A stretch of DNA of 38,129 nt from Paracoccaceae bacterium (GTDB lineage Bacteria; Pseudomonadota; Alphaproteobacteria; Rhodobacterales; Rhodobacteraceae): the NCBI GenBank assembly GCA_007695345.1, contig REDZ01000125.1, forward strand, positions 1-38,129. The letters run 5' to 3'. Under the pieces are notes generated by a model, which did not search any database, was not told the origin of the DNA, and saw nothing but the letters and a program-made list of their open reading frames with translations. Below, piece after piece: positions 1 to 9,400 of this stretch (position 1 is its first letter; the number at the start of each line of letters is the position of its first letter). Position numbers and translations under genes: made by a program.

Positions 1-56
1 GCGAAGACCGATACGCCCGCTGGGGCCGGGCCGTGAACGCGGTGCTGGGCGTGTAA
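1..56 (+). CDS. C-terminal end of a CDS entering from outside the window (…EDRYARWGRAVNAVLGV*)
   Basis: Open reading frame in frame 3 from the window edge to TAA at 54-56, convergent with the next gene; too short to identify. Confidence 0.35.
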   Translation, partial: EDRYARWGRAVNAVLGV

Positions 57-64
57 GCGCGCGA

Positions 65-1282
65 TCAGCGCAGCGCCGCGCGATCCGTGATCGCTGCGCC
101 ATCGCTGAGCGTGCTTGCCGGATAAAGCACGACCTGCGCGCCCGATTCCAGACCCCCCAGCACTTCGGCCATATCCGCCGATTGCCGCCCGATTTCGACC
201 GGGCGGCGTGTGGCGCGCCCCCCGTCCAGCACGAAAACCGCCCAGCCCGCGCCATCGCGGAAGAGCGCCGCGCGCGGCACCTGCAGCAGATCATCCTCTT
301 GCCACAGGATCACCCGCGCGCGCACGCGAAACCCCTCTCCCAGCGCTGGGCGGGCATCGCGTGGGCTGAGCAATTCGAAATGCAGCCGGACGCGCTGCTC
401 TTCGATGCCCAGGGCCGAGACGCGGGTGAAGGCTGCAGGTTCTACCCGGCGCAACTGCGCTTCCAGCACGCTGTCCGCGCCCCAGCCCTCGATCAGGGCG
501 TGCGCGCCTTCGGGGACGCCCACGGCATCGCTGGACAGAAGGTCGATCACCACATCCAGATCATCCAGATCGCCGATACTCAACAGCGGCGCCCCCGCCT
601 GCACCAGCCGCGCATTGCGATCCTCGACCCCCAGCACCACGCCCGAGCGCGGCGCGACGATGCGCAGGCAGCAGGCGCTTTCCGGGCGGTCGGGGTCGAA
701 GCGAAGTTCCGGGCCTAGAAGCTGCGCCTGCGCGCGCAGAAGCGTTGCGCGGCTCAGATCGCCCTGCGCGCGGGCGGCGGCAACGGATTGTTCAGCGCTG
801 TCATGGGCGGCCTGCAGGTCTTCGAGCATCTGCGCCGGAATCGTGCCGCGGTCCGCCAGCGCGCGCCCGCGTTCAAGCTGCTGGAGAGCATGGGCGTAAC
901 TGCTCTGGGCCTGACGCAGATTGGTTTCGGCCAGTTCGACAGCGGCTTGCGCCTCGGTCAGGGCGGCTTCGGCCTGCGCGCGGGTGCGCGCATCCATCAG
1001 CGCGGGATCGGGCGGGCTGATGATGGCGACGACCGTTTCATCCGCAATCACGGCATCCCCCTCGACAACTGGCGCGCGCTGGGCATAGCCGGTGATCGGG
1101 GCCGTGATGGCATAGGGGTCGCGCACGCGGGTCACGCCCTGCGCCGCAATCTCGCCCTGCAATGGCCCGCGCGTAACCCGCGCCAGATCGACCGGGCTGG
1201 GCTGCGGCCAGAGCGCCCAGACAAACCCGCCGATCACGGCCAGCCCTGCCAGCCCTGCAATCCCGATACGTGCCCAATTCAT
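65..1282 (-). CDS. HlyD/MacA-type periplasmic adaptor (membrane fusion) subunit of an efflux system
   Basis: N-terminal TM anchor (IGIAGLAGLAVIGGFVWALW), biotinyl-lipoyl-like segment (ITAPITGYAQRAPVVEGDAV), coiled-coil AQAEAALTEAQAAVELAETNLRQAQ, and C-terminal beta-barrel region; next to FtsX and ABC ATPase genes on the same strand. Confidence 0.88.
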   Translation of the reverse strand: MNWARIGIAGLAGLAVIGGFVWALWPQPSPVDLARVTRGPLQGEIAAQGVTRVRDPYAITAPITGYAQRAPVVEGDAVIADETVVAIISPPDPALMDARTRAQAEAALTEAQAAVELAETNLRQAQSSYAHALQQLERGRALADRGTIPAQMLEDLQAAHDSAEQSVAAARAQGDLSRATLLRAQAQLLGPELRFDPDRPESACCLRIVAPRSGVVLGVEDRNARLVQAGAPLLSIGDLDDLDVVIDLLSSDAVGVPEGAHALIEGWGADSVLEAQLRRVEPAAFTRVSALGIEEQRVRLHFELLSPRDARPALGEGFRVRARVILWQEDDLLQVPRAALFRDGAGWAVFVLDGGRATRRPVEIGRQSADMAEVLGGLESGAQVVLYPASTLSDGAAITDRAALR

Positions 1283-1294
1283 CGCATTGTCCCC

Positions 1295-3655
1295 CTATTC
1301 CCGCGCCTTGAGCGCTGTCGCCAGATCGACCCGGTCCAGCCTGCGCCGCACCAGCAGGGCGGCACCAAGCGCCGCGACCAGCACGACCAGCGTGGCATAG
1401 CCAAAGGTCCGGCGCGAAATGTGAAATGGCAACTGGATCACGTCGGTCGACATGGTCGTAACCAGACCCTGCGCCAGCCCGTAGCCCATGACCCAGCCAA
1501 GCGGCAGGGCGATGAGTGTCAGAAGCATCATTTCCCCCACCAGCACATATCCGACCTGCAGGCGCGAAAACCCCATCACCCGCAGCGTCGCCAGTTCATA
1601 GCTGCGTTCCGCGACCTGGATACGCGCCGCATTATACACCACGCCCACGGCAATCAGCGCACCGATCATCGTGTAGATGCTGACCATGGCCAGCAGATTC
1701 TCGGCCAGCGTGGCATCGAACTGGCGGCGCAGATCGGACCAGTCCGACAGGCCGGCGATGGCGGGCGTGGCCTTGATGGCGGCATGCAGTTCCGGGATCT
1801 GGTCGTCGCGCACGGACAGGTGGATGGTGTTGACCTGTGGCGCGCTTTCCATTGCGGAGAATAGACCAGGCGCCGCGATATGCACCTCTTGCCCCAGCCC
1901 CTGCATGATGACCGCGCGCACCGGCAGATCGAGCACCCGGCGGGGCGGGGCCAGCATCTCGACGCGCAGGTGATCGCCTGGCCCCACACCCAAGGCTGTT
2001 GCCAGCGTCTGGGGGATGACCAGGCCGTCCTCGGGCGGGGTGATCACGCGGCCTGAATCATCGACAAGCTGCGTCAGCGTGGCACCGGGAAAATGACCCT
2101 GAAGCGCGGACAGGCGCGCCACATGCCCGTTGACCAGTCGCACCGGCATGGCAAAGGCCCCTTCGGCACGGGTGACGCCGGGCAGTGCATGGGCATCGCG
2201 CACGGCCTGTTCGGGGCGGGACTCGGCCAGTGTCAGGGTCATGTGCTGGCGATTGGCCTGCGAAAACAGCGTATCCGACAGCGCATCGACACTGTCAAAG
2301 ATGAAATAGGACATCACCAGCACAGCAACCGAGGCTGATACGCCGACCAGTGTGATTGCCGCCCGCGCGGGCCAGCGCAGGATCGAGCGGAAGATCATCA
2401 TCGTGGTCTGGCGTAACTGCATCCAGGCCAGCAGGCGGTCCGCAGGCCCGCGCGAAAACCCCGGTGGCGCGGGTGGCTGCATCGCTTCGGCCGGGGGCAG
2501 GCGCAGCGCGGCCCAGACAGCGCGCCCCGCGCCCAGCAGAACCGTCGCAGCCGCAAGCGCGGCCCCCACCCAGAGAGCCCCGGTCCCCTGACTGCGGATC
2601 AGAAACGGGAAGCGGAAGAAATCGGCATAGAGCCCGATCATCGCCTCGGCGATCCACCAGCCGAAACCTGCCCCTGCGGCCCAGCCCAGCACCCCGATGG
2701 CGAGCGCGAGCTTGAGGTAATGCCAGCCAATCTCGGGCGCGCTGTAGCCGATGGCCTTCAGCAACCCGATCTGCGCGCGTTCCAGCGCGATCAGCCGCCC
2801 CAGCACCATATTGACCAGAAAGGCCGCAACCAGCAGGAAGATCGGCGGCAGAAACGCCGCCATCACCCCAAGCTGCTGCAATTCGCTTTCCAGAAACGCA
2901 TGCGAGCTTTGCCGGTCGCGCCCATAGGCCCCGGTGCCGCCCCATGGGTCAAGCACGCGGTCCACGGCGTCGATCACGGCGCGTTCATCCGCCCCGCGTG
3001 ACAGCCGCAGGCTGATCTGGTTCACGGCGCCACTCATATCCATCACGGCACCGGCGCTTGTCTCGGGCATCCAGATCAGGCCGAAACGCCGGTCATCGGG
3101 CAACAGTGCGCCCGGCGCCATCGTATAGACGAATTCGGGGCTGAGCACCCAGCCCGTCACCTCCAACTCGCGCAACTGACCGTTCAGCACGGCGCGAAAC
3201 CGCGCGCCGGGGAACAGGCCATGCGCTTCGGCAAAAGGTTCGTTCAGCGCGACCTCGTTGGCATTGTCGGGCGCGGGCAATCGTCCGCGCTGCACCAGCG
3301 GCAGGTTCAGCCCCGGACGTTCGGGCAGCGAAAGCACCTGTGCGGTCGCGGGTTCTTCCATCCCGTCAAGATCGAGCATCGCGGCAAAGCTGATCCGCCC
3401 CTCGGCCTGCGCGACCCCGTCAAGCGCGGCGATATCGGCGACGACCGAGGCAGGCGCGCGACTGACGCCGGTAAAGACATCGGCGAAGCGGTGGCGTTCA
3501 TACCAAGCGGCCTGTGTGTCGCGCAGGGTCTGTTGGGTGGCCTGCGCGCCCACCAGCATCATGATCCCGCAGCCCAGAACCAATGCGATGGCCAGCGTCT
3601 GCGCCCAGATGCGCCGCAGATCGCGCACCAGCTTGCGGTCAAGCGCGCCTACCAT
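1295..3655 (-). CDS. FtsX-like ABC transporter permease (786 aa, duplicated FtsX domain)
   Basis: Two blocks of TM helices typical of FtsX/MacB permeases ([76 protein letters not shown]); start overlaps the end of the ATPase gene. Confidence 0.9.
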   Translation of the reverse strand: MVGALDRKLVRDLRRIWAQTLAIALVLGCGIMMLVGAQATQQTLRDTQAAWYERHRFADVFTGVSRAPASVVADIAALDGVAQAEGRISFAAMLDLDGMEEPATAQVLSLPERPGLNLPLVQRGRLPAPDNANEVALNEPFAEAHGLFPGARFRAVLNGQLRELEVTGWVLSPEFVYTMAPGALLPDDRRFGLIWMPETSAGAVMDMSGAVNQISLRLSRGADERAVIDAVDRVLDPWGGTGAYGRDRQSSHAFLESELQQLGVMAAFLPPIFLLVAAFLVNMVLGRLIALERAQIGLLKAIGYSAPEIGWHYLKLALAIGVLGWAAGAGFGWWIAEAMIGLYADFFRFPFLIRSQGTGALWVGAALAAATVLLGAGRAVWAALRLPPAEAMQPPAPPGFSRGPADRLLAWMQLRQTTMMIFRSILRWPARAAITLVGVSASVAVLVMSYFIFDSVDALSDTLFSQANRQHMTLTLAESRPEQAVRDAHALPGVTRAEGAFAMPVRLVNGHVARLSALQGHFPGATLTQLVDDSGRVITPPEDGLVIPQTLATALGVGPGDHLRVEMLAPPRRVLDLPVRAVIMQGLGQEVHIAAPGLFSAMESAPQVNTIHLSVRDDQIPELHAAIKATPAIAGLSDWSDLRRQFDATLAENLLAMVSIYTMIGALIAVGVVYNAARIQVAERSYELATLRVMGFSRLQVGYVLVGEMMLLTLIALPLGWVMGYGLAQGLVTTMSTDVIQLPFHISRRTFGYATLVVLVAALGAALLVRRRLDRVDLATALKARE

Positions 3656-4377
3656 GACACCTGTTCCGGGGCGATGCGCGTGGTGTTGACCGTGTCGCTT
3701 TTGACCTTGCCATCGGCCAGCACGATCACGCGATGGGCGATTTTCCGGATCGCGGCATTATGGGTGATCAGCACCGTGGCCGTGCCAAGTTCGCGATTGA
3801 CCTCGTGCAGGGCGGCCAGAACCTGCACGCCGGTCGCAGAATCCAGTGCGCCCGTGGGTTCGTCGCACAGCAGGACATCGGGGCGTTTGGCGATGGCGCG
3901 GGCAATCGCCACGCGCTGTTGTTCGCCGCCCGACAGTTCGGCCGGGAAATGGTCCATCCGGTCGGACAGGCCCACACGCTCCAGCGCTTCTTCGGGGCGC
4001 ATGGGGTTGCGCGCGATCTCGGTCACAAGGGCCACATTCTCGCGCGCGGTCAGGCTGGGGACCAGATTGTAGAACTGAAACACAAACCCCACATGGTCGC
4101 GCCGGAACAGCGTCAACTCGCGGTCACTGGCGCGCGTCAGTTCGCGATCCCGAAAGAAGACCCGGCCCTCACTCGGCAGGTCGAGCCCGCCGAGGATGTT
4201 CACAAGCGTGGATTTGCCAGAGCCCGATGCGCCAAGCAACACGACCAACTCGCGCTCGGCCAGTTCCAGGTCTACCCCGCGCAGGGCCCAGACGGCCACG
4301 GCGCCGGTCCGATAGACCCGCGTCACGCCGCGTGCGCTAAAGACAGGCGGTGCAGGAGCCTGTGTCATGTTGTGCAT
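3649..4377 (-). CDS. ABC transporter ATP-binding protein (LolD/MacB type)
   Basis: Walker [10 protein letters not shown], signature [15 protein letters not shown], Walker [14 protein letters not shown]-loop LITHN. Confidence 0.95.
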   Translation of the reverse strand: MHNMTQAPAPPVFSARGVTRVYRTGAVAVWALRGVDLELAERELVVLLGASGSGKSTLVNILGGLDLPSEGRVFFRDRELTRASDRELTLFRRDHVGFVFQFYNLVPSLTARENVALVTEIARNPMRPEEALERVGLSDRMDHFPAELSGGEQQRVAIARAIAKRPDVLLCDEPTGALDSATGVQVLAALHEVNRELGTATVLITHNAAIRKIAHRVIVLADGKVKSDTVNTTRIAPEQVSW

Positions 4378-4495
4378 CTCAAGCCGATGTGGCCTTGGCG
4401 AAGTTTATCCTGTTCTGAACACAGGTTCAAACCGGTTCGCAATCGTCTGGCGGGTCAGGAAGCGCTATGGCCGCAAGGTGTCAGAGCTGGGCGCG

Positions 4496-4828
4496 CTACC
4501 AGCTCCAGGCGCAGTCGGACACACGCTGTTGCAGCGGGCGGTTCTGCCACGCTTCCAGTGAACTGCGGCGCGCGCGTTCCAGATCGGTGTTGAAGATTGT
4601 GATATGATCTTGGGTAAAACCCTGATCGAACACGTTCAGATTGGCCGCGTCATTCAGTCGGAGAGAGGGTTCATTGAAATTGGTCGAGCCGACAGAGGTA
4701 AACACATCATCCACGATCAGCAGTTTGGCATGCATGACGGTCGGCTGATATTCGTGGATGCGCACGCCTGCACCCAGCAGCGACCCCCGGAAATGACGCG
4801 AGGCGTTGCGCACCACCTCTTTGCTCAT
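4496..4828 (-). pseudogene. C-terminal remnant of a phospholipase D / cardiolipin-synthase-like protein
   Basis: Single HKD motif HAKLLIVDD…GSTNFNEPSLRLNDAANLNVFD and the C-terminal tail; the N-terminal half with the first HKD motif is absent upstream, where a different small ORF lies. Confidence 0.7.
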
Positions 4829-4860
4829 ATGCGCGTCAGGCCCGGTGCCGGACGGGGGGA

Positions 4861-5127
4861 TCAGGCCATGCGCTCGCGCGTGATGTTGTCGATCAGGGCG
4901 GTCATCTCGACCACGGATGTGCGCTGCGTGCGCACCATATCTGTCTCTGCCGGGGTGAACGTGTTGCCTGCGACAGCATGGGCGATTTCCGTATGCGCCT
5001 GTTTCAACGCGGTGCAGAACGTTCCGATTGCATCCGGATTGGCCAGTTCGGACGCGCGGTCATGGCTGTTGGCTATATCGGTGATCGCGGTATGCAGCGA
5101 TTTCAGTATGTCACTGGGGTCGGGCAT
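4861..5127 (-). CDS. Small hypothetical protein (88 aa)
   Basis: ORF with a good ribosome binding site on the minus strand (AGGAGA-cgggg-ATG); no recognised family. Confidence 0.55.
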   Translation of the reverse strand: MPDPSDILKSLHTAITDIANSHDRASELANPDAIGTFCTALKQAHTEIAHAVAGNTFTPAETDMVRTQRTSVVEMTALIDNITRERMA

Positions 5128-5815
5128 CCCCGTCTCTCCTGTGTGTGAACGATCTGGTTCAGAACGACCGTTGGGGCCCTCAGTTCCCCGTGGCGTGCCC
5201 TGTCGGTGGGTGCTTGCCGTCGCCGTGGCGCGCGCGGATGTGTCCGACGCTGCGATCTTGCATCAGGCCGGCATGGCGAATCGGTGCGCAGCGGTGGGTG
5301 TGATTCGGGCATCTGGGGATGTTGCATTTTGCACATGCGGGCAGAGCGAGTCAGCGCGATGCCCGGATCAGCGCCGGCATGAGGGCGACCGGATCGGATA
5401 TCTGGTAGTGATCGACGTAACTTTACATAATATTTAGTCAGACTCCGCCGAGATGGCGGTCCGGGCTACTACCAGGCCGGCGTCCTCACCCACCTTCGGC
5501 CAGAAAAGATGTAAGAAAAATAAACTGTTATCGCTCTCATCTTTTAAATCATTGAAACACTTCATTATTTTGCAGCGCTTTTGAAAACAATAATCAGCAA
5601 AGTACAAGATTGCACGCATAGGTTGTTCCGTCAATCTGAATATGATTGACAAAATCGCGCTATCGCCGGAAACTATCTGCAAGGTCGAAAAGCTGACCTG
5701 ATCACGGAGTTATTCCAGTGAGAATGCCGTACTCTGCAGTTCCAAAGAGTGCGATCTGACTAACTGAGTTATTAATAGTGTCGTAGGCTTTCATCCGTTT
5801 TTCGGAGGATGGAGA

Positions 5816-6445
5816 ATGAGTGATGTTGATTATACGTATTCCACGAGTAGCGAAAAAAGATTTCTCGATATCACCTCCCGATTTACCGAAGTCAGTCATC
5901 TATTTTTTTCCCGAACAGCCATTTTCCATGACCAGATATCTTTCACCTATGGAGAGATAAGAATTTTCGTCGATATGCTGGCCGCGCAGCTTGTGCATTT
6001 GCGCGTCCGGCGAGGGGATCGCGTTCTGCTATGGGGCCGCGAAAGCCCGATGCTGATTATTGCCCGGCTGAGTATTCTGAAACTTGGCGCGTCCATCATG
6101 CGTCTGAAAGGGGATGAGAGCGCCGCCCAGGTGCAGCAGGTCATGGGCAGTCTGAAACCGCGATTGGCCCTGTTCAGTGGGGCCGTGAATGCGCCATCGC
6201 CCGATGTGTTCGGTCGGACGATTCAGGTATTTGACAGTTCCAGTCTGTTACGCAAACCGGCACGGAAAGCGAATACGACCATCCGGATGTCGCCATCGGA
6301 TATCGCATTCATCTTTTCCTGTGAGAAAGAGTCAGATGCCGGTTATATCGGCTTTCCACAAAGCGCTGTCATGTTTTCCTTTGCTGGTCGTGGTAATCCG
6401 TTACAGGTTATTCCCGGCGAAGTGGTCCTGCTTCATCCGTCCTAG
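5816..6445 (+). CDS. N-terminal part of a degenerate adenylation (AMP-binding) domain, separated from the downstream megasynthase by an in-frame TAG
   Basis: SD-like GGAGGATGGAGA before ATG 5816. FSRTAIFHDQISFTYGEIRIFVDMLAAQLVHLRVRRGDRVLLWGRESPMLIIARLSILKLGASIMRL resembles the A1/A2 region; SPSDIAFIFSCEKESDAGYIGFPQSAVMFSF sits where the A3 motif TSGSTGxPKG should be. Same frame (mod 3) as the 6455 ORF, with only TAG at 6443-6445 and 9 nt between. Confidence 0.75.
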   Translation: MSDVDYTYSTSSEKRFLDITSRFTEVSHLFFSRTAIFHDQISFTYGEIRIFVDMLAAQLVHLRVRRGDRVLLWGRESPMLIIARLSILKLGASIMRLKGDESAAQVQQVMGSLKPRLALFSGAVNAPSPDVFGRTIQVFDSSSLLRKPARKANTTIRMSPSDIAFIFSCEKESDAGYIGFPQSAVMFSFAGRGNPLQVIPGEVVLLHPS

Positions 6446-6454
6446 CCAGAGAAC

Positions 6455-9400
6455 ATGATCCTGACGCAGATATTCTGCACATTGTTACAAGGTGCAACGC
6501 TCAGACTTGCGACGGCTGAGCACGAGGGCGGGAACAGGATTGTGAGGGCCGGGCACGCGAATGTGCTGGTACTGAAGTCTGACGCGCTACTGCAAACTCT
6601 TGTGCATGACCCGGAGCTATTCCGGCGTGCGCGGATACTTCATATTGTAGGGAAACTGCCATTCCCACCAGTGATAAATCGTATTTTGCGAATGTCACTG
6701 GAGCTGCAGATACTTCATAATCACTTGCAGGATGGCTACCTCGGCCCGGTCGCCAATGCGATCATTACGCCTGACGGCAGCGACCTGAATATGCTGGGCT
6801 ATCGGCCTGTGCCGGGGGTCAGGATCAGTTCGGGGTCGGCAGCAGGGCTGAAACACGCGACTGATCGCTTTCGGCCGACAGGCCCCGGCTGCGCGCTTGG
6901 CCTTGGCACAGGGACAGTGACCGAGGCGCTGACACAACCAGATATCAATTTCACGCATAGGTTGCAAAACGGGGCATATAGGATGTCGACATCCACCCCG
7001 GACGCGGGCGCCGCACAGGCGCAGTATCTTGGCCCCCTGTGGCAGATAGATGGGGTGGCGGAGGGGCATCTGGTCGGGGTGAACGCGGGCCAGGGCGCAT
7101 ACCGGCTTTGTGTGTTGCTGTGCGGGCAGGCGGGCGTTACCACCCACCCCGCGCTGGAGGCGCAGTTGCGCGGTGCCGTGGGGGATGACACCTGCGCAAT
7201 CGACATCATCGCGCTGCCCGAGATGCCGCGCCTGTCGGATGGCGCGCCTGATCAGGCGGGTCTGTGCCGCATCGCGCAAGATCGTGTCGCGGAACCCGCG
7301 CAGCCCTGTGCGGCGCAGCTGCGCAACGTCAAGGACCAGATCGCCGCTGTCTGGGCCGAGGTGCTGGGCAATGCTGCCACGCCGCGCAACTCGGATACAT
7401 TCTTCGGCCTTGGTGGCACGTCGCTGCAATTGATGACAGTGCAGCGCAAGCTGTCCGACCGGCTGGGGCTGGCCATCGCTGTGACGACCATGCTGGAAGC
7501 GCCACGGCTGAACGATCTGGCGCGCATTCTTGCGCGCGACATCGGCAACCGCACGGATATGCCCCTGCGTCCCCACGCCATGCCGGCAGATGCGCCCGAC
7601 CCCGCCCGCGATGACGCGCCCGATGGTGCGGTCGCGATTGTCGCCATGGCCGGGCGCATTCCGGGTGCCCCCGATCTCGATGCATTCTGGGACGCGATCT
7701 GCACGGGTCGGAACCTGATCCGCCGGTTCGCGCCGGACGAGCTGGAAGATGCCTTTACCGATGCCGAGCGCGCCGCGCCGAACTATGTGCCCGTGCGCCC
7801 GATTCTGGAAGGCGCCGAGCAATTCGACGCCAAGTATTTCGGGATGCTGCCGCGCGAAGCCAGTGTCATGGACCCGCAGCACCGCGTGTTTCTGGAAATC
7901 TGCCATGAGGCGCTGGAACGCGCGGGATATGATCCGTTCGCGACGCCGGGGCGCGTGGGTGTCTATGCCGGGCAGGCCGCAAATACCTATGCGATCAACA
8001 ATGTCCTTGCCGACCGGGAGAAGGTGGAGGATTTCACCTCGAATTTTCAGGTCGGGAATTATGCAGAACTGACAGGGTCGTGGGTGGACAGTCTGGCGAC
8101 GCGGGTGTCGTTCAAGCTGGACCTGAAGGGCCCGGCGCTGACCGTGCAGACGGCCTGTTCCACCTCGCTGACCGCGATTGCGCAGGCATGCGAGGCATTG
8201 GCCGCAGGCAGTTGCGACATGGCACTGGCCGGGGGCGTGTCCATCACCTTTCCGCAGCGCCGGGGCTACATGGCGCTGGACGGGGGCATGGTGTCGGCAG
8301 ACGGGGTCTGCCGCCCGTTCGACGCGGCAGCGAATGGCACTGTCTTTGGCCATGGCGCGGGCGTGGTGTTGCTGAAGCCGTTGCGGGCGGCGATGCGCGA
8401 CCAAGACCAGATCATCGCGGTCATCCGGGGTGTTGGCGTCAATAATGACGGGGCCGACAAGATCGCCTATACCGCACCTTCGGTCATGGGGCAGGCGGGC
8501 GCGATTGCGGCAGCGCACCGGGCGGCGGGGCTGATGGCCGGTGATATCAGCTATCTGGAATGCCACGGCACCGCGACACCCCTGGGCGATCCGGTGGAAC
8601 TGACCGGGCTGGCGCAGGTCTTTGGCCCCGATCTGGCGCGCGGCAGCGTGGCCATCGGGTCGGTCAAGGGCAATATCGGGCATCTGGATGCCGCGGCAGG
8701 GGTGGTCGGTGTGATCAAGACGGCGCTGATGCTGCAACATGCCAAGATCCCGCCGGTCGCGAATTTCCGCACCGAGAACCCAAAATTCGATTTCGCCGCC
8801 AGCCCGTTCCATGTGCCCCGCCAGTTGCAGGACTGGCAGCCCGATGCCGCAGATGGCGCGGCGCGCGCGCTGCGGCGCGCGGGCGTCAGTTCCTTCGGGG
8901 TGGGCGGCACGAATGTTCATGTGGTGCTGGAAGAGGCCCCGCCGCGCGCCCCCGCCACTGCCGATGACGGCCCGCATATCCTGCCCCTGTCCGCCCGTAC
9001 ACCAGAGGCGTTGGAGGTCATGCGCGCCCAAATGGCCGATTTTCTGGAACGCGAGTCCCCAGATCTGGGCGATCTGAGCCATACCTTGCAACTGGGCCGC
9101 CACGCCCATTCCTGCCGCAGTGCCATTGCCTGCACGGACAGGGCCGATGCCGTGATGGCCCTGCGCAAACCCGGCGCGCCACGTCTTGCACCCGAGGATA
9201 CGCCGCCCCTTGTGTTCATGTTCCCCGGTCAGGGATCGCAATATCCGGGCATGGGCAGTGGCCTATATGCCACCGAGCCCGTGTTCCGCGACTGGATCGA
9301 CCGGGGCGCGGCCCTGTTGGAGCCGCTGCTGGACCTGAATATCAATGATTTGCTGTGCTTTGCGCAGACCAGTGACGCGGCGGCTGCCCGCGCCCTGCGC

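Noticed and set aside
5445-5459. CCGCC-GAGAT-GGCGG hairpin as a terminator
   Set aside because: Short stem without a T-run on either strand.
5434-5682. 82-aa minus ORF in the AT-rich leader, possible mobile element remnant
   Set aside because: No family motif, no clear ribosome binding site and no terminal inverted repeats seen; cannot be supported.
5702-5899. 65-aa minus ORF overlapping the megasynthase start
   Set aside because: Overlaps the N-terminus of the A-like domain in antisense; no supporting motif.
6695-9241. Long antisense ORF (848 aa) opposite the megasynthase, and similar ones at 9263-10465, 10505-12052, 12158-13468 and 14201-15817
   Set aside because: Their translations are R/H/Q-rich low-complexity shadows of a high-GC coding strand whose sense frame carries clear domain motifs.
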